Shown here piece by piece: positions 1 through 11,646 of a stretch of 64,000 bases of DNA. Position 1 is the first letter of the stretch; each line of letters starts with the position of its first letter. A program made the position numbers and the translations under genes. The DNA is taken from NCBI GenBank assembly GCA_904063045.1, contig CAJFCJ010000030.1, positions 186,001-250,000 of the forward strand, written 5' to 3'. The notes beneath the pieces are model-generated. The model had not been told where the DNA came from. It saw only the letters and a list, made by a program, of their open reading frames with translations, and did no database searches. The stretch comes from Dimorphilus gyrociliatus. Lineage: Eukaryota > Annelida > Polychaeta > Dinophilidae.

Positions 1-1012
1 TTATACAATGCACAATGTTTGCTTCAAATTGATAATTTACACTTTAATTAAGTTGATCTTTAAAAGAGTAGCATAAACAAAGTAGGAGAAAAGTTTTTAT
101 TTATCCGGCTAAAATTCTAAGAAAGTAAAATATTGTTGAATAAGAAAAAATGACACACAGGGAAATATTGCTATTTTGAATTCATGAAAAAGGAGAGTAT
201 AAAACTAACCTTGTGGGCCTACCTTTCAACTATTCATTGGCCAATACTGTACCTATTGTCTGTTCAGTAAAGTGTATGTGTGTGAAATTGGCATATGGAG
301 GATTGTAGATATGTAGATACTGAATATTTTTTTCCTGAATTCATTTTTAATTGGTAATTAACGAGGAAATTAATGATTTGTTTAATAAAACGAGAAAAAT
401 CAAATTATTGCAATCGTTGAAATAAAACTAAAAGGATATTTCGTTACTAACCTCACAAATTTTTTAAAAAATTCTTTAAGTAAGTAAACAGTTTGCAAAA
501 ATAATTAAGAATCATCAGCTTATTTTTTTTAAATAAATGCTTTTTTTCTGCAAAAAGTCAATTGGTAAAACGTTCTACCCGACATTCTATTGATTGATTT
601 CAGAAATAGTAATAACGGCAGATGCTCGCTAAACACATGTCTATTTAGGCCTAATAGTTTGCACTATAACTGTTCAAAAGATTGTATACTCTGGAATTTA
701 TATACATTTATACATGTACATTTATACATATACTGTAGATACATATATATATATATATATATATACAAGTGAAGTTCATAAGAATTTCACGTGAAGATAC
801 ATCTGTATATATTCTAAATATATTACAGAAAGATAGTATGTATATTAATTTGATATTATATTATTATTTTCAATAGTCTGCAATATAATGTATAGGCTAT
901 TTCTATCTTATTAATATTTCTAACCTAATTAAAAAAGGGTTGAAAAAAATAACACTAGTAATTTATAATTGTTTAAAAAGTAACAAGGAAATCTTGTTGG
1001 AAGAAATGGAAT
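1..1012. other. 5' flank of TBC1D30, no gene seen
   Basis: This is AT-rich sequence upstream of the TBC1D30 start codon. It has a short (TA)n run at about 742-765. Open frames here are short and low in complexity, and none resembles a known protein. The promoter and 5' UTR of the TBC1D30 long form should lie in its right part, but I see no clear TATA box or initiator. Confidence 0.6.
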
Positions 1013-1417
1013 ATGACGAGTATGGAGACTGATCACACGAATTCATCATCCGATGAAGATATCTTCATTAAAACTGCTCGCTTCGGAGAAAAACGTGAAA
1101 GATTTGAAAGGAATCCGTCAATAGTTGATAACTTGTTAATTGATATTTATGAAAGGTATCTAAACTATTTTATATCTATCTGTAAAGATTCGTATTTCAG
1201 AATTAATCATATTGACATCACGTAATTATATAGTTGAAAGAGCGAAAATATCAGAATTCAACACATGTTTTTGATATGAGCTTGAGCTTACATATGTTGT
1301 TTACGTAACGATAGTCTTCTTTTTTTTTATCTAATTTTTAAGTAGACTTCCAAAAAAGAGGTTTTACTTTTTAAAAGTTCTACCACATGTTTGTTTTTGT
1401 TTCTACCTGTTCTCTCC

Positions 1418-1456
<39 letters not shown>

Positions 1457-4400
1457 TCTGTCTTACACATATACAGTCTTCACGTTACTTCTTTTTCGTT
1501 TCACCTCTTCCTTCATCTATTTCTAGTATTTCTACTTTACTATCCTCAGCAGATTACTTTCATTCATATAATGGCTTAAAAGAGAAAAAATAGAAAATTA
1601 GCTTGATATCTATTTCTCATTTCATTCTTTAATTATTTAAAAATTCTAGTTTAGGGCAAAAACATTTGATTACGAATTTCATTTTCTTTCGATATATCTA
1701 GAATGATTGGGAAACATTACCTATTAACGGAATAAATTGATATATTTCCATAGAAAATATTAATACATAGTCCATCTATTACCGATTGTATACAGTATAT
1801 CAAAATCACTGTAATAATTTTCATATTTATTGTCTATCGTATGTTTTTTTTTGGGAAATTTCTAATGCATTTCTCTTTATATCCTATAGATGGCATGGGA
1901 GTCGTACTGATAGCGTAGACAGCGATACTTTCACAGAATGTTCAAGCACAGATGCAACTTCATTAGGTGGCCATTATTTAGATGATCCTAGATTAACCGG
2001 AAAAGATAAAATATGTAGAATTCAGCTTTTAAATAAAGGTAAATGAATTAATGAAAGAGACCTATAGAAGTCAAGCGCATTCTTTTCAATATTATATACA
2101 TCAGATATTATTAATTTTGTAGAAACCCAACAACTACGCCAAATAATTGAAAATTTGAAAGAAGGAGTAAATACGACTTCCATTCGATTAATACGTCATC
2201 TAAAAGTTAGAGACAAATATAGGGCAAAAATTAAACGAAACTGTGACCTGGTTACAGCATGCTTACACGCAATCTCCCAAAAACGACGTAAGTACCTATA
2301 TCTAAATGGCTGTTTTCAACTTTACTGTAGAAACGATATAGGCCCAAATGTAATACGTTTCCCTTGATGATATTTAGTAGGACCGATAGAGGGCGTTGAC
2401 ACTTGTTTAGTGTGAGATAACAAAATCCACCCACGAATACGTTCATTCATGCCTAACTTACAGTGAAAAACAGTCTGTATAAATTATTATAAAGAGACGC
2501 TTGGCAAGCAGATCTGCTGGCGTCACTTCCGGTGTAGCAGACGACTTAATATAACGCTTCCCACTCACTCTTAGGAAATGTAAAAAAAAAATTCAAATCG
2601 AATTGCTGACTGAGCTCTTCAAGTTATGTTCGGTGTGACTTTACCGAATAGAAGAGAGAACAATTGGCTGGAAAAGATCGGAGATAGAAATGTTCAACTA
2701 AATGGTAAATATATAAAAATTAAAGAAGAGATCACATTCTACATTATTAGAATATAGAATATAGAATTCTTAACAAATATTAATAAAATGAATATTCTTT
2801 TGAGATATCCTCAAAAACAGCTTATCATATAATCTTGATAAGAAATACTTTATTCAAAGATATATCTAATATATAAAATATTTGTATTGATACTGGGCAG
2901 TAAAAAATTTAATGTGTAACTTATATAATAGGCCTATTTTCTTTTGGAAGCCAGAACAATATCTTTTTGTAATAAGTACGTCTTTTCTTTATAAGTTGGA
3001 GGAATGATTAAACTTGTTGTATACTTGATTGTTTTATATATATTAATTAATAATAGTAGAATGATATGAAGGTTTAATTTTAGCATCTTTTCCTCTCTGT
3101 CTCTCTCTCTCTCTCAATAATATACTGAGAAAGGAAAAGAGGTAGACAGAGAGAGAGAGTCACGAAGGAGGGGAGGGAGGGAGGAAGAGAGATGTAGTAG
3201 GAAAAGACAAAGATAAAAAAATTCTTATCTCTTTTTTCTTTTTTCTTTCCTCTTTTCTACTTTGTTTGACAAAAAGGCAAAGAAAGAGAAAAAGGAGAAT
3301 TCCCTGTGGGTATGTGATTATGTGTCTATGGAAATTAATTTATGGTAAATTAGTTAATGATGCATTTTGTTAAGAATTACTCTTCAATATAACTATTTAT
3401 ATATGAAAATTACGATTCTAGAAGAGAAAGATAAATAATGCCTATGACAGATTTATCCTTTTGTTTAGAAACGTATTTATCATTTTTCTTCGGCTTTGAA
3501 ATATTGCAAATAGATAAATCGTGATATATTACTTATGTGAAAAATAGAGATTTTATGGAACAATCTTATATTACCATGAGGAAAGAACGTCACAGAAAAA
3601 GAGTGGGAAAAAGAAATTTTTTATTCTAAAAATACATTGCAAGCAAGAGTTGACGTCATTGCGTGCTGTAAATCGATCGGTGTTAATTAAAGTAATGACT
3701 TGAAAAATATATAAAAAAAGCGAAAAAACATACAAAATATAAAAAAAAAAATTAGGAAAAGAAGAAAAAATAGATTATTTTTTTTTTAAAAAAAGTGCAA
3801 CAGAATAATGCTAACGGAAATTTTTGCTTACTCTGCAAAAAATTCATTACTTTATATACTATACTTGTTATTTTTTTTTTTTGTTGTTAGCTAAATTTAT
3901 ACACTTTTTACAGTTGATTTCCTTAAATAATTAATGATATATTGTATATCTAAACAAAGAAAAAGCAATTATAATAGAGTAATTGTAAATTTGTAAATTT
4001 ATATTAAAATATATACAGTATGTATATAATGAATTTATAAAACATTTTATAAAGAGGGATAAACGTACTTTTTATTCTTAATACTTCAATGACAATAACG
4101 ATTTTTGTCTCGTTTTCTAAATGTTATCTTTAATCATAATGTAAATTTAATACATTTAATAGTGTTTTTATTTAAAAAGTTTATTGGCCGCCAATAATTG
4201 ATAAATTTAAATTGTTTTTTTGGTTATTATTTATGTATTTTATGTAAAAGTAATAAGTTTTAATTGTATTTTCTTTTTAAATAGAGAACTTCAGGGATAT
4301 TTTAATATAGAATTATGGATATTCACATCGTGTACTTCAAATATTATTAATAATTAAAAAAAAGACATCTGATTATTTAAAACATCCCATTAATAAGACG

Positions 4401-7400
4401 TATTTGAAAGAGATTGATAGAATGGTATTGTGTGTATACGTTATAGGTCAATTCAGATGTTTTCTTCTTTTTCCTTTTTTTTTACTGTAAAGTTTTAATG
4501 GTTTTGATGGATCAATAGGAAATTCTATTTTCTTCCTTTAGTTTCCTTTTTTTTACTGACTGTTAACTCTTAATGGAAATAGAAGTTAGATGTTAACGTT
4601 AAATATCAACATGTAACGTTAATTTAAAGGTCATTGCTTATTCTTTGTACTTTACTGTCATCCCTTTAGATATACCCTATTTGTATGGTACTCATGCAGA
4701 AAATTAATTATCAAAAGTATTAACAGACTCCTTTCAATCTTCTGTAAAAAAAACCAACCCAATACTGTAAATTATTTACATAAACTGATCACTTAAATAA
4801 CCGAGTTTACGTACACATCTTTTGCTTGGCGAGGAAAATTTCAAAGCTATACGTCATTTCTCCCTCAGATTTATTAGTAGCTTTAAACTGTAATTGAAAA
4901 AAAAAACATAAAAGCATTTGAAATATTTACAAACCGCATTTTTACAAGAAAGAAAGGGCTAATAAAGTCAAGGAGATTGCTTGAAAATATTTAATAATCT
5001 CTTATCCGCCTCATTCACTGTCTAAATATACGAATGTTTAATACTGGTTAAAATTAGGTATTACTATTGATAAACGAGCTAAAGTTTGGCTCATTATTGA
5101 TTTAATTATAACACCGTTATAACTGTTTTTTACATCGCGATTTTTCTTAAAACAGGTATCGACACACAGCTAAAATTTACTTTAGAGCCTATACCAGGAA
5201 GCGATGACACATTTCCGCAGTGGCTCGATGCTATGCGTGGTGTATGTCGGTTACCCTGTGGAATACCAGCCGAGTTTCGGAAGAAGGTAACAAAACCTCT
5301 ATTTGCAAATAAAGGAAACATTTCTTTTATTCTGTAATTGTTGTTCCCATATACTAATACAATATATCTATATATAGCATATATATATATATACACTTGT
5401 ACGATTGTCAGGCTAGAACTAACAAACTAAACTAAAATTGAAATAGGAAATATTTCATATTTATTTTACAAAAGGAAAATTAAAAAGGATTTAAATTTTG
5501 AAATTGCTCGTTTATTGTTGAAAAACACTTATAACATAGTTACCATTACGTTTTATGCTGAACGAATTCTATTGTTGTTTTTTTTTGTCACAGGTTTGGC
5601 TAGCGCTGGCTGACAAGCACTTAGCAGAATTAAAATTGGATTGGGATAAGACAAAAAAATTTGCTTTTAATGAACGTTCAAATCCAGATGATAATAAATT
5701 AGGAGTACAAATTGTAAAGGTAATTTAATTTAATTCGTTTAAAAAATGAGGGAATGCAATTCTGATAATCAATAGTTTTATTTTCTCCGGTCAAAAATCC
5801 GCTGCTGTTAATAACTAGATTAGGTTTAGTTTGCTGTATGACTCATTCCGGCTGTCTTGATTGTCAATAGATGTCGATGACGTAAATAGGAAACTAGAGA
5901 CGGCCAAGAGACATTGATAAATCTATACTGTAGTTATGCCGAAAACAAGTTATAGAAACGGGTGATTTGATAGAGAAGAATAGAAAGGATAGCGTCTTTT
6001 AGATTAGTCTTATAAAATATGATTGAATTGATCAGAGAAGGATATTTTACCCATAAGAATGTATTAAAGTATCAAAGTTACTATAATACTCTTGCAGTAT
6101 ATTATAATAAGTAGCTAAGAGCTAAGAGTAAATCGATATAGAAACGCTTAAAAACGATTTGGTGTATATCACTAAAATGTACCTAGTCAATATCTAGTAC
6201 ATATGAATATATTGTTGCCAATGTAAAACTATATTATAGATTTAATATATTTTTCTCTTCTGTAAATCCGATACCAATAATATAAAATGTAACTTATGAC
6301 CCAGATTTTTGCGCTTTTTATTAACTTCTTTTTCCTCATTATTGATCATAAAGTATAAATATAGCTTAATATACACGTAGAATCTTTAATTAAAAATAGA
6401 TCATTTATCCTTGTCAAATGGAAAAATCTTTTATCTCTTCGATTTCCTCTACTTTTTCTTATGATATTTTAATAATAAGTGGTAATTATTGTATATATTC
6501 GCTTTATACAATTTATTTATTACCTAAGAAACTCTCTTAAGAAAAATTGATTCACTTCCAACTTGCAATGTTTTTACATTAAAGTTTTATAACTGTATAG
6601 AAGCCAGTGTTTTAAAATCCCTATTTTATTTTTTTATTAAAGGACTTACATAGAACCGGATGCAGTGGGTTCAGCGGTCAAGATAATGATCATGAAAGAG
6701 CAATGCTAAAGCGGGTGTTGTTGGCTTATGCAAGATGGAATAAAAGAGTTGGTTACTGCCAGGGGTTTAATGTTTTGGCTGCGTTGATTTTAGAAGTTGT
6801 TGAAAGGAAAGAGGATGATGCCCTTAAGGTTAGCACTTACATTACAAATTTATTGGTTTAATTGTTTCACGTTTAGAGTGCAGTGTCTCCATCTGTACCA
6901 AAACACGTTCATTACTAATTCATTTAGGGCTTCATTATAGTACCCCAATTAATACATTTTTTTTTCAGATAATGATATATGTCATTGATGCAGTCCTTCC
7001 GGAAAGCTATTTTGATAACAATCTGAGGGCCTTGTCAGTGGATATGGCCGTTTTTAGAGATTTAATCAGAATGCAACTACCTCAATTATCAAAACACTTG
7101 GATACTTTACAAGCAAGAGCACGAGACGAATCAGGAGGCACAGTTTATGAGCCTCCTTTGACCAATGTTTTTACAATGCAATGGTTTCTAACAATGTTTG
7201 CCACTTGTTTGCCAAAAGAGACAGCGCTAAGGGTTTGGGATTGTATTGTTTTATATGGAAGCGAGATACTTTTGAGAACAGGCACCGCCCTCTGGGGGAA
7301 ATTGCAAAAGTAAAATTTTTAAATAAGCATATTTATGAGTAATAGATATTAAATTATCCCTTTCATTTTAGTCGTATATTAGGAATTCAGAGCGCTGATG

Positions 7401-8528
7401 AATTCTACACTGCTATGGGCAGTATTACTACGGACACGTTGAATGGTTTAATAGTCGATGCTGATGATTTGGTTAAGGCAATATTTGATCAGGGTCCATT
7501 GCCTCTTCCTCAATTAGGAGAATTACGAGAGAAATATACTTTTAATATAACGCCATTTACAGCATTGGCGACTGGAAAGAAGAAAGGTAAAAATGCGAGA
7601 CATAGCGACGATGAGGAAATAGACGAAGAAGATATCGCTGAACAAATCGGCTGTTTTTCTGGTATGTTTCCAGTTTCGCATGGACAAGTTCTGGCTAAGC
7701 ATAGACCTTTAAATGATGCTCAAGCTGACGTCTCTAAGGCAAGTCCAGGAGCATTTGCAGTAGAGAAATTACCACAACATCAAGCTAACATTGTTATGGA
7801 GAGGACAACGCTGGACGTAACCTTACTTCAAAAACAATACAAGAAGTTCGCCGAGAGACAAAAACAAGCGAATGTTATTATGATGGAAGGTAGGAATTAA
7901 ATAACAAATTCTGACATAACTATATATTTATTATCATGATAATTTTATAGCTGCATCTGCAAGTCTTGCCTCCAAGGGCAGAACAAAAGCTCAGAAAGTA
8001 TTAAATGTTGAATCTCCTATTGCCATGAATCATTTGCTCATTGGTCATAAATCATCGGCCATTAGAAATAAGAATAAAGCAGTCGCTATAGCGCCAAAAA
8101 TTGCTGAATTTAAATCTACTCTGCCTCAGCCAAAAAGACGAAACTCATCTTCTACAAGTGAAAAAAGCAAAAATCCTAATAGTCCTACAAAGGTTGAAAT
8201 ATCAAGACAAAATTCGGCTGATCCAGAAGAATATGTTACAAAACTAACTTATGAAACTGCCAAAAAGTCTCATACTAGTGCAGATAATTCCAAATCTCAA
8301 AAAAGTAACTTTTCACCGTTTCAAAGTAAAATTAACAATCGGGTGGCTAAAAATGGCATTAAGTTAGGTTTATATTCCCCCGATTTTATGTACGTGATAG
8401 ATGATCATCACAAGGACGTTCAAAATGGTGATGGCGTTAAAAATATAACAAGGGCACAAATTAATGCCTGTCTGAATAGGCAATATCAAGCTGGCTTGAA
8501 AGGACAAAAATGTGCTAGTCCAATATAA
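1013..8528 (+). CDS. TBC1D30: TBC1D30 orthologue, Rab GTPase-activating protein (long form)
   Basis: Predicted exons are 1013-1155, 1890-2038, 2123-2287, 5156-5286, 5594-5719, 6643-6828, 6969-7309, 7372-7889 and 7951-8528. They total 2337 nt (778 aa), and all splice phases agree. The N-terminal part matches the long TBC1D30 isoform (NCDLVTACLHAISQKRR, then IDTQLKFTLEP). The TBC domain covers about residues 200-410. It keeps both catalytic fingers: Arg in DLHRTG (about R242) and Gln in GYCQGFN (about Q278), so it should be an active GAP. Other family landmarks are NERSNPDD, LPESYF, ALSVDMAVFRDL, PPLTNVFTMQWF and REKYTFNITPF. The tail is Ser/Lys-rich and ends with the family motif FSPFQS...GIKLGLYS. 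In mammals this protein acts on Rab8 and restrains primary cilia; that role here is by homology only. Intron 3 is nearly 2.9 kb and holds an alternative first exon. Confidence 0.93.
2626..2704 (+). CDS. TBC1D30: Alternative first coding exon of TBC1D30 (short form)
   Basis: The ATG at 2626 opens a 26-codon frame, MFGVTLPNRRENNWL and onward, that ends in phase 1 at a good donor (G|GTAAAT). Intron 3 of the long form is also phase 1, so the exon splices in frame to the exon at 5156 and gives ...LN-G-IDTQLKFTLEP. Human TBC1D30 has a short isoform whose own first exon also ends in Gly just before VDTKLKF. The predicted short form is 652 aa and keeps the whole TBC domain but lacks the first 150 or so residues. 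The DNA just upstream (about 2490-2570) is less AT-rich than its surroundings and contains CACTTCCGG, an ETS-like site, as expected for a promoter. There is no transcript evidence. Confidence 0.7.
2705..5155. other. Large TBC1D30 intron, low-complexity DNA
   Basis: This is the rest of intron 3, downstream of the alternative first exon. It holds a (CT)n run at about 3100-3115, a purine-rich GA stretch at about 3130-3200, and poly-A/T runs near 3720-3800 and 3870. I saw no coding exon on either strand. Confidence 0.6.
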
Positions 8529-8688
8529 TGACGTCTAATTGATTTAGTATAAGTATATTACAGCTCCTATAAAACAGTTTATCTATATGTATACATTTGC
8601 TCCAGGATACATAAAACAAATTATATATGATTAATGTATCGTTGTTTAAGTTGAAACCTGTACAAACTTTTAAAAATGGGCTAAAAGA

Positions 8689-8694
8689 AATAAA
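8689..8694 (+). other. Polyadenylation signal, TBC1D30
   Basis: This is a canonical AATAAA about 160 nt after the TBC1D30 stop. Further AATAAA-like words follow in the next 30 nt. Confidence 0.5.
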
Positions 8695-9923
8695 GGAATA
8701 AAAATATAAATAATAAATAAAAGCCTATAAACGTTGTACAAGTAACAACCACTTAATATTTATGAAAATATGTTAAAGGTAATAAAAAAAAAACCAGTTT
8801 TAAATAAAAAATAATAAACATGTTTGAACCAAATTCCGTTCTATTTGGAAGAAAAAGTGCATATTTTAAAATAATAATAGCAAATCATCTCCTTATAAAA
8901 GAACATCTATTTTTATAATGAAAAATAAACTTTTAAGAGGATTATTTAATAATTACATTAGTTTATCTTTATAAAAAAGATACTTTGTTGCTTTTGAATT
9001 ATTAAATCAATGTAAGGAGTATTTTTTATTCAAAAGTTTTAAAGATTATTCAAATTTACTCTAAATACATTTTAAATGCATGACTAAACTAATAGATATT
9101 TTTTTTATTATCTCAAATCTGAATAAGCAAATTTTTTCTAGGTTTCTAATTTCTTAAAATTACAAAAATGGGGTCAAACTCGTGTATTTTATTGATAATT
9201 ACGGTTTGTTTAAATTGCCTTTTATATAGTTTGTATTAGTATGTTATAAATTTTAAATTTCCTCTAAGATTTAGAATGACTAAATAATGTTTTAAATGAT
9301 TTAAAACATGTAAATTCATTCACAAGTGTTAATCTAATAGATTTTAATATCATTAGTTCGTTTTTTATCAATTGGTACTAATATAATATTCATACTCTCA
9401 TAATTAATTATTTTTAAAAAATAACTGTATTATTTTTTCTGTTACGTAGAAATTTTTTTATAGATAAACTCTGATTATATTTAATTGGAAAATATTCATT
9501 TAAAGATAATATATACTATTCAATTCATCGTTACTTAAACAACACTGAATTATAGGTCTACAAGTAAATTAATTTAGTGGCCATAACTAATATGCAGCAG
9601 TTGGTAGTTTGGTATAACACAGTAACATATGCCGCTTTGTAAATACATTTTTACAAAATGCATATAGACGTATGTCGAATGTAAAAATACACGCTTAGTC
9701 TGCTGGAGTTCGCCAGAGGGGCAAGGACACTTTTGAAAACTTGTAAACATATTGCTCTATAGGTAGTTTTTTCTTTCATTTCTTACTATTATTGAATGTA
9801 AGTGTTATATAAATGTTTAAAGATATATAGAACCTTTTGGCAAATTTCACAATAAGTTGACAACACATGAATACTGTTATATATGGATATATGTCTTATT
9901 TTTCTCCATTTTAACATTTACAG
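8695..9923. other. Spacer between TBC1D30 and its partial copy
   Basis: This is AT-rich DNA with no convincing exon. A short stretch near 9700-9730 is richer in G+C (CTGGAGTTCGCCAGAGGGGC) but has no open frame of note. If the partial copy downstream has its own promoter or first exon, it should lie here; I could not identify one. Confidence 0.45.
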
Positions 9924-10697
9924 ACGGAGAAGATTTATACTATTTCAAAGTTTTTGAACACAATTTCTCAAAGAAGCAGGAAATACTCTTTCTTATTTTA
10001 ATGTTGCCATATTTGAGCTTACATAAAAGGCTACCTAAAGATACAGAAAAATTGAGAAACAACGATATTGCACAGTTAAAAAAGGATTATAGAAGATACA
10101 CACAGGACAAGAAGCATTCCCATACTATTCTTGTTGATGGTTTGTTTTCCATTACAGCATATTTAATAGTAATACTATAAAATACTCTTAAACATAGTTC
10201 CAACTCCGATTCAACCAATTAAGGAAACAAGAATACTCCAACCATCCTTCACAACATCACCTACAATTGAGTCAGTTTCTCAACATAATATGAGAGGTCG
10301 TTATGCAAAAAAATCACTAAGGGCTAGATCAACATCAGAACTATCTGATGCATTTAATTTTCATGAATCAGTAATAGAAAACAAGGCTAACCGTAGTTTT
10401 GATACAATGTCTACTACCGACGAGATGGAAAAGGAATTTTTTTCTAAAACTACTTTAGTCACTAAAAGAAATTCTCTGCCAATTTCTAATAATAATAAAC
10501 TGATTGAAAATCGAAAAGTAAAATCTTTGGATGACAATACTACTTCGCAAATAAATATTAGAGATCGCACAAGAAGAAGAAATTTTCAACCCTTCCCTCA
10601 GAAAAGTTTAAATGCTGATGTCTTAAGAAACGGTATTAAACTGGGTTTGTATAGATCAGACATACTAACATCAGCTACTAAAGGAATGAATCATTGA
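9924..10697 (+). pseudogene. Partial copy of the TBC1D30 3' end (truncated paralogue or alternative 3' exons)
   Basis: Two exons, 9924-10139 and 10198-10697, read in frame across a phase-1 intron. The first ends NNDIAQLKKDYRRYTQDKK...VDG, which parallels TTLDVTLLQKQYKKFAERQKQ...MEG at the end of TBC1D30 exon 8, and that exon also ends in phase 1. The second is Ser/Lys-rich and ends FQPFPQKS...NGIKLGLYRSD, the same closing motif as TBC1D30 (FSPFQS...NGIKLGLYSPD). No TBC domain is present. The acceptor at 9922-9923 would accept the phase-1 donor of TBC1D30 exon 8, so it could instead provide an alternative C-terminus. The frames are open over 70 and 160 codons, so it is not obviously dead. The first 45 residues of the first exon match nothing I know. 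Confidence 0.6.
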
Positions 10698-10935
10698 ATT
10701 GATCGATATTTAAGTATAAACAGATTGGGGTAAGCGTTCACTATTGCATACTTCAAAAAGAAACCTACATCAGCTTAACAGACTTGAAATCAATAGAAAT
10801 ATATAAATAAAAGTAGATCTATTTGTGAAAAATTACCCCTATTGAAAACAAAATGAAGATATTGATAGAATAAGAGAAAATTTTCGTTTTGTCATTTTTC
10901 TAAATACCGGTTTATTCTTCCTTTTTGCTATGTAG

Positions 10936-10979
<44 letters not shown>

Positions 10980-11646
10980 AAAATATTTATACAGTATATA
11001 TAACTGATTTTTCGGGTGTTATTTATTACGTATTTTATATTTGATAATAAAAGAAAGCGCTTGTTTTATATAGTTAAAGATATAAATGTGAGATTTTTAT
11101 ACATTCTTTTCATTTCATATTTTTTAAATTATAATAAATACAATAATGTAAAAAAATGAGGATAAAGTTTTTCTGTTATTCGATAATATCACATGATATT
11201 TTCTATCCCAAATTTTTATAGAATTCGACACACTGCACCCGCAGATTTACAGTATTTTTTTTATAGATAACTCTAATAACTGACAATACAAAAAAGGGAT
11301 ATTATATTATAATATACATCATGTATACTAATATACTGTATATACTAATGTATGTATAGTATATAAATTATACTTGAGGTAAAAACAAAACACATTTTCT
11401 TTCTATTATTACTACTACTATTGTATTTATTGAATAAAAATAAAGAAGGGTATTAATTAAGAACTAAATATAGTGAAAAATAGTGTTCGTTTAAGAATAA
11501 TTACTTTCATTGTTAAGGTTAATTAGACAGTAAAGTGTGAAATTATTGTTAATAATAGAATAGGTGATAGAAAATAAGCTCTTTTTTGAGAGGGAATATT
11601 TAGGGAAATTACTTGATTTTCTTATAATCATATCAATTACTGATAG
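10698..11646. repeat. Intergenic DNA with a (TA)n microsatellite
   Basis: This is AT-rich intergenic sequence between two convergent genes. A (TA)n tract lies at about 10936-10977. A TTTATT at about 11426 could be the minus-strand polyadenylation signal of the eEF2-like gene. No coding exon is seen. Confidence 0.6.

Noticed and set aside
1391-1579. Open frame full of Ser/Leu over the CT repeat
   Set aside because: It is created by the (CT)n microsatellite at about 1420-1453. It lies in TBC1D30 intron 1 and has no homology.
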